Below, one piece after another: positions 18,004 to 24,535 of a stretch of DNA of 64,000 nucleotides. A program made the translations under genes and the position numbers. Numbering within the stretch: position 1 is the stretch's first letter; the number at the start of each line of letters is the position of its first letter. Under the pieces are notes generated by a model. That model searched no databases and was not told the origin of the DNA. It saw nothing but the letters and a program-made list of their open reading frames with translations. Origin of the DNA: Gemmata massiliana (GTDB lineage Bacteria > Planctomycetota > Planctomycetia > Gemmatales > Gemmataceae); assembly GCF_901538265.1 (NCBI RefSeq), contig NZ_LR593886.1:6159738-6223737 (forward strand), given 5' to 3'.

Positions 18004-18669
18004 TTGAACCACTTGCGCCAACAACACAGCTCGGCGCGCGTGCGCCCGTTCACCCAGCGCCCCGGCAATGCCGCACTCCCACTCGCGCTACGTTCCCGCG
18101 CGGAGTCCGTCGAACCGACTGCACACGACCCGCACGCGCGCGACGGGAAGCTAGCCCGGCTCGAAGCCGCTCTCATGATCGCTGATGAACCCCTCCCCGC
18201 ACGCAAACTCGCGGATGTAGCTGGCCTCGCGGATGCGGCCGAGGCCCAAGCACTCGTTGCACGTTTGCGAGCTCTCAACGATGCGGACGGGTCCGCGTTT
18301 CAGGTCGAAGAGATCGCGGGCGGCTATCAACTTCTCACGCGCACGCAATACCACACGTGGTTGGCGCGTCTCAAGCGCACGGGGCACGAATTGCGACTCA
18401 CCCCTGCGACCCTCGAAACACTGGCTGTTGTTGCTTACAAACAGCCCATTATGCGAGCAGAAGTCGAGAAAGTGCGAGGAGTTGCGTGCGGAGAAGTGGT
18501 CCGCCAGTTGATGGAGAAGGGGCTTGTCCGCGTCGCGGGTCGGCACGATTCTTTGGGGCGCCCGCAGGTGTATGGCACGACCAAGAAATTTCTTCAGGCT
18601 TTCGGTCTGAATTCACTCAAAGACCTGCCCGAAGTTGAATCCCTCCGGCTCGGTGAGCGATCGGTTTAG
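18004..18669 (+). CDS. scpB: SMC-Scp complex subunit ScpB
   Basis: A 221-aa kleisin-associated winged-helix protein of the SMC condensin complex. After an Arg-rich, low-conservation N-terminus of about 48 residues, the first winged helix begins at LARLEAALMIADEPLPARKLADVAGL, and the second contains the family hallmark LAVVAYKQPIMRAEVEKVRGV, followed by GRHDSLGRPQVYGTTKKFLQAFGLNSLKDLPE. The start is a TTG at 18004; an internal ATG at 18175 would delete the first helix, so the longer form is preferred. scpA is not next to it. TAGACT at 17949-17954 is a candidate -10. Confidence 0.92.
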   Translation: MNHLRQQHSSARVRPFTQRPGNAALPLALRSRAESVEPTAHDPHARDGKLARLEAALMIADEPLPARKLADVAGLADAAEAQALVARLRALNDADGSAFQVEEIAGGYQLLTRTQYHTWLARLKRTGHELRLTPATLETLAVVAYKQPIMRAEVEKVRGVACGEVVRQLMEKGLVRVAGRHDSLGRPQVYGTTKKFLQAFGLNSLKDLPEVESLRLGERSV

Positions 18670-18732
18670 TTTTTTGATAAATAAGCCAATCACCATTGTA
18701 AACAAAAATCGACGCCGCCGGCCATTGGCCCA

Positions 18733-18738
18733 TATACT
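18733..18738 (+). promoter_or_regulatory. Candidate -10 box, leaderless configuration
   Basis: TATACT ends 6 bp before the ATG of the sulfate-binding protein gene, with no Shine-Dalgarno in between. The region just upstream (18664-18710) is unusually AT-rich for this window. Confidence 0.4.
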
Positions 18739-18744
18739 AGCGGC

Positions 18745-19761
18745 ATGAACCGTCGCCAATTCATCGCCACATCGTCGCTCGCCGGGCTGTCTGCGTTCAG
18801 TGGATGCTCGGGACCGGACTACGACTTTGAACTGCTGAACGTGTCCTACGACCCCACACGCGAACTCTATCGCCGGATGAACCGCCTGTTTGCAGAGCAC
18901 TATCACACGCTCACCGGGAAGCGCGTTCGGGTGCGACAATCGCACGGTGGGTCCGGCAGTCAGGCGCGGTCGGTGATCGACGGCATCCCGGCCGACGTGG
19001 TCACGCTCGCGATGTGGGCCGACGTTGATAACATTCGATCCAAGAAGTTGATCGCGAACGGCTGGGAAGAGCGCTTGCCGGACCGCGCACTGCCGTACCA
19101 CTCGACCATCGTGTTCGTGGTGCGAAAGGGTAACCCGTTTGGGATCACGGACTGGAAGGATCTGCTCCAACCGAACCTAAAAGTTATCACCGCGAACCCG
19201 AAAACCGGAGGCGGTGCGAAGTTGAACCTGCTCGGTGCGTGGATCGCGATGCGCGACGCGGGCAAGACACCGGAACAAGCACGGGACTTCATCACCGAAA
19301 TGTACCGGCGCGTCCCAGTGCTCGATACGGGCGCGCGCGGGGCCACGGTCACATTTGCCCGCAAGAACATCGGTGACGTTCACCTGACCTGGGAAAACGA
19401 GGCGTGGCTGGAGAAGCGCGAACTCAAGGACGCGGTGGAGATCGTGTACCCGAAAGTGAGCGTCCGCGCCGAGCCACACGTGGCCTTGGTGGACGCGAAC
19501 GCGGACCGCAAGGGTACCCGCCTCGCGGCCGAAGAGTACCTCAAGTTCCTCTACACGCCCACCGCCCAGGAGCTGATCGCCGAAACGTTCTTCCGCCCCG
19601 GGCACCCGGAGGTCGCGAAGAAGAACGAGAGCCGGTTCCCGCCGATCAAACTGTATCGCGCCACCGACCCGGCAATGGAACTGGGCGACTGGACCAAGAT
19701 CCAAACCGATTTCTTCTCCGAGGGCGGGATCTTCGATCAAATCTATCAGTCCGGCCGTTGA
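18745..19761 (+). CDS. Sulfate ABC transporter substrate-binding lipoprotein
   Basis: A 338-aa periplasmic sulfate/thiosulfate-binding protein of the Sbp/CysP family. The N-terminus has an RR pair (NRRQFIATSS) and a lipobox-like AFSGC, suggesting Tat-type export and a lipid anchor. Family landmarks: LLNVSYDPTRELYRRMN (starts the mature fold), VRQSHGGSGSQARSVIDG (anion-binding Ser/Gly loop), DVVTLAMWADVD, TGGGAKLNLLGAW, GATVTFARKNIGDVHLTWENEA, and SVRAEPHVALVDAN. It is alone: no cysT, cysW or cysA permease or ATPase genes lie beside it. It may pair with a transporter elsewhere, or act in another way. Confidence 0.88.
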   Translation: MNRRQFIATSSLAGLSAFSGCSGPDYDFELLNVSYDPTRELYRRMNRLFAEHYHTLTGKRVRVRQSHGGSGSQARSVIDGIPADVVTLAMWADVDNIRSKKLIANGWEERLPDRALPYHSTIVFVVRKGNPFGITDWKDLLQPNLKVITANPKTGGGAKLNLLGAWIAMRDAGKTPEQARDFITEMYRRVPVLDTGARGATVTFARKNIGDVHLTWENEAWLEKRELKDAVEIVYPKVSVRAEPHVALVDANADRKGTRLAAEEYLKFLYTPTAQELIAETFFRPGHPEVAKKNESRFPPIKLYRATDPAMELGDWTKIQTDFFSEGGIFDQIYQSGR

Positions 19762-19981
19762 CGGCCGTTCATGATGCGAATTCGCGTCATTATTGAGTTG
19801 GTTCCCGTAGTATTGATTTCGCATAGACATCCGGCTACGGCGCCACGAGCTAAAGATACACGTTCTCAACACTACGCAGGCAAAGCCGGCTCGCCCTAAC
19901 GCGGCACGCCCTAATCACAATCTGTAAAAAAGCTTCACATCCATCTTCACATCTCGCATACTAAACGCTAAATCAGAATTG

Positions 19982-20001
19982 TTGAGATGTATGCATCTCA
20001 A
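19982..20001. promoter_or_regulatory. Palindrome upstream of small basic protein (possible operator)
   Basis: A perfect 8-bp inverted repeat, TTGAGATG-TATG-CATCTCAA, centred about 42 bp before the GTG at 20033 in an AT-rich stretch. Size and placement suit a dimeric regulator's operator; that the downstream protein binds it is inference. Confidence 0.4.
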
Positions 20002-20032
20002 ACACTACACATTTTTTACCGGAGCACCGACT

Positions 20033-20347
20033 GTGGCGAAGGCGAAACAGGAAGGGAAGATCACGCAGAAGGCAATGGTCCAAGCCGCGCTCGACGAAAA
20101 GGGCTGGAAGGTCGGTCCGCAGGAGTTACAGGAGTTCATCAAAGAGCAATACGAGACCGAACTCGCGACCAACATCATCTCGAATTACAAGTCGGTCATC
20201 AAGCGTGAGAAGGGCGGCGGGGCCAAAATCAGCGGGCGCAAGGGCGGGGCACAGTTCTCGGACCTCCAGGCCGTTCAAAGCCTGGTGAACCGCCTCGGCG
20301 CCGATCAGGTCAAGAAGCTCGTGGACGTCGCCGAGATGTTCGCGTAA
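20033..20347 (+). CDS. Small basic protein, possible DNA-binding (planctomycete hypothetical)
   Basis: A 104-aa protein starting at GTG 20033, with GGAG 8 bp upstream; the frame extends back to 19979 but through the palindrome. The first about 60 residues look like a winged-helix fold (QKAMVQAALDEKGWKVGPQELQEFIKEQYETEL, then ATNIISNYKSVIKREKG), followed by a Gly/Lys linker and a helical C-terminus (AVQSLVNRLGADQVKKLVDVAEMF) that could dimerise. The bases before the start, GGAGCACCGAC, are the same as before the lipoprotein gene at 49607. I do not recognise the family; a sequence-specific DNA-binding role is inferred from the fold and the palindrome. Confidence 0.6.
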   Translation: MAKAKQEGKITQKAMVQAALDEKGWKVGPQELQEFIKEQYETELATNIISNYKSVIKREKGGGAKISGRKGGAQFSDLQAVQSLVNRLGADQVKKLVDVAEMFA

Positions 20348-20357
20348 AACACTCGCC

Positions 20358-20385
20358 TTGTCGGTAACGCGGCCGTCGGTAATGA
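20358..20385 (+). promoter_or_regulatory. Candidate sigma70-type promoter for tRNA-Leu
   Basis: TTGTCG (20358-20363) and TAATGA (20380-20385) are separated by 16 bp, and the tRNA begins 12 bp after the second hexamer. This fits a promoter with a very short 5' leader; both boxes are imperfect. Confidence 0.4.
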
Positions 20386-20397
20386 TTGCCCCGTTCT

Positions 20398-20724
20398 GGG
20401 TGAGTGGTGGAATGGCAGACACAGGGGACTTAAACAGAAATTGAGCCACGGGAGGGGAAACCGCCCGTGGGATGCTGTCAAATTCGGTGAAGCCCCTGCC
20501 CCGGCGAGGTAACACCGAGCTAAGTTTGTTCTTCACACGTGTCGCGCCCCATTGGTACGCGAAGAACAAGAAAGTGTAGAGACTAGACGGCAGCGACCTA
20601 CGGCGGGCGCCCACGGTCAAGGTATAGTCCAGACCACAAACCCAAGCGGGGCGGCGAAAGCCGAAGTGGTACGAAAATCCCCCGTTCCGTGAGGAACATG
20701 CGGGTTCGAGTCCCGCCTCACCCA
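20398..20724 (+). tRNA. tRNA-Leu(UAA), interrupted in the anticodon loop by a group I intron
   Basis: Exons 20398-20431 and 20674-20724 join to an 85-nt tRNA. Acceptor stem GGGTGAG pairs with CTCACCC (20717-20723), discriminator A, no encoded CCA. The D arm GTGGAATGGCAGACAC is leucine-like. The anticodon stem GGGGA pairs with TCCCC around the 7-nt loop CTTAAAA, giving anticodon UAA. A long variable arm (TTCC/GGAA) and T arm GCGGG-TTCGAGT-CCCGC complete a type II tRNA. The 242-nt intervening sequence sits after the first anticodon base, the same place as in cyanobacterial and plastid tRNA-Leu(UAA). Confidence 0.93.
20432..20673 (+). ncRNA. Group I self-splicing intron in tRNA-Leu(UAA)
   Basis: A 242-nt intron that follows a 5' exon ending in U and itself ends in G, as group I introns require. 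Stems seen: P2 CCACGGG 20446-20452 with 20464-20470; P4 20483-20489 with 20513-20519; P6 9-bp TTGTTCTTC 20526-20534 with 20561-20569; P7 GACTA 20581-20585 with TAGTC 20635-20639. The conserved R-like GTGTAGAGACTAGACGG and S-like GGTATAGTCCAGACC blocks are clear. No homing endonuclease frame lies inside. The 5' splice-site U would wobble with the G of TTGAG (P1). Splicing is probably autocatalytic with exogenous guanosine. Confidence 0.9.
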
Positions 20725-20756
20725 CTGAACTGAAACGAAAAGTTACAGGAAGTTAC

Positions 20757-20779
20757 AACGGCGGGACCATTCCGCCGTT
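20757..20779 (+). terminator. Intrinsic terminator after tRNA-Leu
   Basis: An 8-bp stem, AACGGCGG (20757-20764) with CCGCCGTT (20772-20779), 7-nt loop, followed by TGTGTTTGTGT. It lies 32 bp after the tRNA 3' end. Confidence 0.7.
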
Positions 20780-20859
20780 TGTGTTTGTGTCGTGAGCAGT
20801 TCACTTCCCACATCACTCAGACAAATCTAATTTCAATTAAAATTCGCAGCTGATACGAA

Positions 20860-21282
20860 CTACCGCGTCATAGTTCGGCGCCACATCCAAACGATCGCCG
20901 CTGCCACAGCAACGTGGACACCCACACCGAACAGGTCAATGACAAAGTGTTTGTACATTCCGTAAGGATCGGCATCCGGGCCGTGCAACCGAAAGTACGA
21001 AACGCGGACCACGGTTAATGCGATCGCCGTCAGCGCGGCCATTGTTCCGAACAGAAAGGCGGCGTAAGTGCGGTATCGACGAGATCGCCAGTATCGGGGG
21101 ATCAAAACGAGGTGATTGACATCAACAGCAACTGTGAATGCCACAACAAGCGAAGCCGTTACGATAATTGCCAGTTCGGTTGTGGGGTGGAAATCGCGCG
21201 TCGTAACGTACCAGAATAACCCGACGATCACCCACACCAAGTACCGCCAAGCGGTTCGCTGCGGTCCGTGTTCCGTGCCCAT
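20860..21282 (-). CDS. Small four-helix membrane protein, resembles LytS-type kinase sensor domain
   Basis: A 140-aa protein with about four transmembrane helices (YLVWVIVGLFWYVTTRDF, ELAIIVTASLVVAFTVAV, YAAFLFGTMAALTAIALTVV, LFGVGVHVAVAAAIVWMW). The motif NHLVLIPRYWRSRRYRTYAAF resembles the NxxxLIPRxxxxxRYxxY signature in the membrane part of LytS/YehU-type (His_kinase) sensors, but no kinase domain follows; the protein ends at the last helix with RRTMTR. So it may be a free-standing membrane module or a truncated relic. It is divergent from a small one-helix gene. Confidence 0.6.
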   Translation of the reverse strand: MGTEHGPQRTAWRYLVWVIVGLFWYVTTRDFHPTTELAIIVTASLVVAFTVAVDVNHLVLIPRYWRSRRYRTYAAFLFGTMAALTAIALTVVRVSYFRLHGPDADPYGMYKHFVIDLFGVGVHVAVAAAIVWMWRRTMTR

Positions 21283-21473
21283 TTCGTTTCGCCTTCCGTT
21301 GCGAGAGAACTACGGTTCCGGACGAATTCCGGAACCGGCCCGTTCCGTGGGCCTCTCTCGCTACTTCGCGAAATCGACTTGCGGCTTTCAAATTTGATAA
21401 AATATTGAGGGCCGGCCGGCGAATGGCAAAGACGGGGCACGCGACTCGGGAAACAAACACAACGAGGTGCGGG

Positions 21474-21722
21474 ATGAGCGACGTCATTTCCGGGATGACC
21501 GGGGCGCAACTAATTGGACTCGTGTCCGTGGTGGGCGGGCTCATCTGTACAACGGTGGTCGCTGTAACAGGGATCGCCATCCCGTTCCTCACTACTGCCC
21601 GACGAACCGAGGCGTTCAGCCAGTTGAAGCGCGATCTCATTGCGAACGGGTACTCCGCCGACGATATCGAGCGCATCGTCAAAGCCGATCCTCAATCACA
21701 ATCCGTTGTTTCTCAACGATAA
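21474..21722 (+). CDS. Small single-helix membrane protein
   Basis: An 82-aa protein beginning at ATG 21474 with a GAGG ribosome-binding site 7 bp upstream. Residues about 10-36 form one transmembrane helix (LIGLVSVVGGLICTTVVAVTGIAI), followed by a charged cytoplasmic tail (RRTEAFSQLKRDLIANGYSADDIERIVKAD) that looks helical. The tail ends SQSVVSQR. No family recognised. The downstream hairpin at 21750-21812 provides a terminator. Confidence 0.55.
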   Translation: MSDVISGMTGAQLIGLVSVVGGLICTTVVAVTGIAIPFLTTARRTEAFSQLKRDLIANGYSADDIERIVKADPQSQSVVSQR

Positions 21723-21749
21723 ACGCACGCACCGCGCGGAAACAGCTCC

Positions 21750-21812
21750 ACTCAACAACAGCACCCGGTTCCACACCATAAGGGCGTGGAACCGGGTGCT
21801 GTTGTTGAGTGA
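21750..21812. terminator. Perfect 26-bp hairpin between convergent genes
   Basis: Positions 21750-21775 pair without mismatch with 21787-21812 (arm contains CAACAACAGCACCCGG), leaving an 11-nt loop. It sits between the small membrane gene (plus) and the PVC haem-protein gene (minus), 8 bp from the latter's stop, so it can end transcription from both sides. Confidence 0.8.
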
Positions 21813-21819
21813 GCCAACG

Positions 21820-24393
21820 TTACTTCTTAAACGCCGCGTTGTTACGGTCCCCGCGCGACAACACATACGCCATCAGGTCCAACACTTCGTCTTCCTTGAA
21901 AGTGTCTAACAAACCGGTCGGCATCATCGACACCTTCGACGGGCGCATGCTCTCGATCGCCTTGCGGTCCACGGTGACCGCCGAGCCGGGATCGAGCATG
22001 TTGGTGTTCACCATCACGTTGTCGGCGTTCAGGTTCACGATGCGCCCGGCAATAACGCGGTCGTCGGTGGTGCGGATCTCGACCGCCGCGTACTGGTCGC
22101 TGACTTCTTTACTGGGGTCGAGGATGGACTCCAGCAGGTCGCGCGCACTGAACCGCCCGGCGACGCCGGTCAGGTCCGGGGCGTTGCTCCCGCCCTCGCC
22201 GTCGAACCGGTGGCACGCGAAGCACTTCCCGGCCGCGAACAGTTTGCGCCCGCGGTCGTAGTCGCGCCCCGACTTCAGCCCCTTGTCGAGCGCGTCCGTG
22301 AGGTCCGTCAGTTTGTACGCCTTCACGAACGGCCGCGCCGGTTCGGGCGGCAGTTTCACGGTGGCCGGGTCCGCGTTGATGAGATCCTTGAGCGCGGTCT
22401 TCTCGCTCGGCGTGAGAGTGACGATCGCGTCGTCGCGGATGAGCTTCAAAAACTTGCCGAAGCTGCTCCCGCCCTTGTACGCAGCGGCCTTCACGAACCA
22501 CTCGAAGTATCCCGTGCGCAGTTCCGGGGTCCAGCCGGTGTTGAGCATCCGCAGCGCGCGGGCGTACTCGATCTGTTCTTCTTGCGTGGGAGCGTCCTTC
22601 AGCAATTTCATCCCGATCGACGCGGCCTTCTCGTCTTGGAGGTAGACGAACACCTGGAGCAGTTCGCCGTTCACGAACCGGTTCTTGTCCGGGAACGCGG
22701 GCGCGTACTTCGCGAGCCAGGCCTTCCGCTCATCGGCAGTCGGCGGACCGAAGCGGTTGAAGAGGACGTGGTACACGCGCACGACGTCGAGCTTCTGTTC
22801 GTCCGTGAGTTTCGCGAAGTCGAACCGCGCGAGCGCGTCGAGCACCTTTGCACGCACGATCGGATCGGGCTTCGGGGTTCCCGGCTTCAGGTGGAACGGG
22901 CACGAAGCCGACACTCGCACCAGCGCGAGCAGTGCTTGCGTCGCGACGTCGGGGTTCTGTGCATTGAGGGCGAGTTGGTGCCAGTCGCCCTTCGGGTGCA
23001 GTTCGAGCGCCGTGCGCGCCTGCATGCGCCCGACCCGGTCGGCCCCCTCCATCATTTCAAAGATCTTCTTGAACTCCGGCTGCTTCGCCTCGCCCGCGGC
23101 AGCAATGTCCTTGCGCAACTCTTGCTGTTTGCCCGCGTCACCTCCGACCGGTTGCGGCTGGCTCGGTTCCGTCGATTCAGTCCCCACATACGTCACGCGG
23201 TAGAGGCCGCTCTTGGTCTTCCGGCCCCCGATGGTGAAGTACATCGCGCCGTCCACCGGATTGATGATAATGTCGGTGAGCGGGAGCGGCGTGCCGGTCA
23301 CGAACTCTTCGAGTTCGGCCTTGTAGGTGCTGCCGTTCGGGGTCAGGTGCGTCGCGTAGAGTTTGCCGTAGCTCCAGTCGCAGATGAAGAAAGCGTCCTG
23401 GTACTTGGCAGGGAACTTCGCACCGTATCCGAAGCACACGCCGGTCGGTGACCCGGGGCCGACGTTCACCACGGGCGGGGCCGTGTCCGGGTAGAACACG
23501 GGGTACTTGCCCGCACCATTGCGCCAGCCGAACTCGCTGCCGGGTGGAACGAAGCACACGCGCGTCGGACGGTACCACGGCGTGTTGAAGTCCCACTCCA
23601 TGTCGGCGTCGTAGGTGAACAGGTCGCCGGCCTTGTTGTAGGCCGCGTCGTACTGGTTGCGGAACCCGACGCTGAACAGCTCCCAGTTCTTACCGTCCGG
23701 CGACACGTTGTACATCGCGCCGCCCGGCCCCATCACGCCCTTCATGAAGCCGTTGCCGTCCGGGACGCGCGGGAGCAGGTGGTCCTCGCCCCACACCGGT
23801 GCGACCTTCGTGGTGTCGAATTTCGTGATCTTGGTTTGGTTCCCGCAAACGACCGTGAGCCGCTTGCCGTCCGGGTTCATCAGCACCGCGTGCGGGCCGT
23901 GCTCCCCTCCCCCGCCCTCAAAGGCTCGGAGCAGTTCCACTGTATCGAGCGTGTCGTCCTTCTTGGACGACGTGACGCGGTACAGCCCGCTCTTGGATGC
24001 GTTCACTACGACGTAGAGCGAGTCGAACGCCCACAACAGCCCCTGCGCCGAGCCGATCGCCGCGGGGATCTTCTCGATGGCCGGTACACCTTTCACACCG
24101 GGCGGGGAGACCGTGACGCGGTACAGCGCGCCGTACTGGTCCGAGACGATGAGCCGCCCCTTCGCGTCAGCGCACATGCTGACCCACGAACCCATCGTTT
24201 TTTTCGGGTCGGAAGATTGGGGAACGGAGAAAATCAGTTCGACTTTGAACCCCTTGGCGACCTTCATGGTCGCGGGGTCTGTAGCGGGCGGGTCGACGGG
24301 CTTCTTGGCCGGCTGCGCGGTACTCACGGGACTGAGTGCGAACAACACGGCGGACAGCGCGAGTCCGGTCGCGCAGTGACGGAAGCGAGTCAT
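21820..24393 (-). CDS. PVC-type haem-binding CxxCH protein (membrane-bound-dehydrogenase-like)
   Basis: An 857-aa exported protein with a signal peptide (ALSAVLFALSPVSTAQ). Residues about 45-420 form a beta-propeller similar to sugar dehydrogenases (GSWVSMCADAKGRLIVSD, GEHGPHAVLMNPDGKRL, DADMEWDFNTPWYRPTRVC, TDIIINPVDGAMYFTIGGR). A helical middle section of HEAT-like repeats follows. The C-terminus (about 715-857) is a cytochrome c-like module with one haem motif CFACH near residue 728, the DPSKEVSDQYAAVEIRT strand and MMPTGLLDTFKEDEVLDLMAYVLS with an axial Met candidate. The layout is typical of planctomycete and verrucomicrobial PVC haem proteins, presumed to oxidise carbohydrates outside the cytoplasm. 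Substrate unknown. Confidence 0.88.
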   Translation of the reverse strand: MTRFRHCATGLALSAVLFALSPVSTAQPAKKPVDPPATDPATMKVAKGFKVELIFSVPQSSDPKKTMGSWVSMCADAKGRLIVSDQYGALYRVTVSPPGVKGVPAIEKIPAAIGSAQGLLWAFDSLYVVVNASKSGLYRVTSSKKDDTLDTVELLRAFEGGGGEHGPHAVLMNPDGKRLTVVCGNQTKITKFDTTKVAPVWGEDHLLPRVPDGNGFMKGVMGPGGAMYNVSPDGKNWELFSVGFRNQYDAAYNKAGDLFTYDADMEWDFNTPWYRPTRVCFVPPGSEFGWRNGAGKYPVFYPDTAPPVVNVGPGSPTGVCFGYGAKFPAKYQDAFFICDWSYGKLYATHLTPNGSTYKAELEEFVTGTPLPLTDIIINPVDGAMYFTIGGRKTKSGLYRVTYVGTESTEPSQPQPVGGDAGKQQELRKDIAAAGEAKQPEFKKIFEMMEGADRVGRMQARTALELHPKGDWHQLALNAQNPDVATQALLALVRVSASCPFHLKPGTPKPDPIVRAKVLDALARFDFAKLTDEQKLDVVRVYHVLFNRFGPPTADERKAWLAKYAPAFPDKNRFVNGELLQVFVYLQDEKAASIGMKLLKDAPTQEEQIEYARALRMLNTGWTPELRTGYFEWFVKAAAYKGGSSFGKFLKLIRDDAIVTLTPSEKTALKDLINADPATVKLPPEPARPFVKAYKLTDLTDALDKGLKSGRDYDRGRKLFAAGKCFACHRFDGEGGSNAPDLTGVAGRFSARDLLESILDPSKEVSDQYAAVEIRTTDDRVIAGRIVNLNADNVMVNTNMLDPGSAVTVDRKAIESMRPSKVSMMPTGLLDTFKEDEVLDLMAYVLSRGDRNNAAFKK

Positions 24394-24475
24394 GAGGGGA
24401 GATCTCCGGCGGGAAAGTTCGAGGTGAGTATACCCGACCGGAACAGAAATGGTATTCGATCATAGCTCTCATACT

Positions 24476-24508
24476 TTTGGGGCACCGGCATGAGACCGGC
24501 GCCCCAAA
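24476..24508 (-). terminator. Terminator-like hairpin after NYN gene
   Basis: TTTGGGGC (24476-24483) pairs with GCCCCAAA (24501-24508), with a further 4-bp stem CCGG/CCGG after one mismatch and a 7-nt loop. It lies 28 bp beyond the stop of the minus-strand NYN gene and ahead of the PVC haem-protein gene. Confidence 0.55.
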
Positions 24509-24535
24509 TCAACGACCAAACACACGGTCAAACGG

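Noticed and set aside
20126..20725. Minus-strand 199-aa open frame across the tRNA region
   Set aside because: It runs antisense to the tRNA exons and the group I intron, which explain the sequence fully, and shows no protein family.
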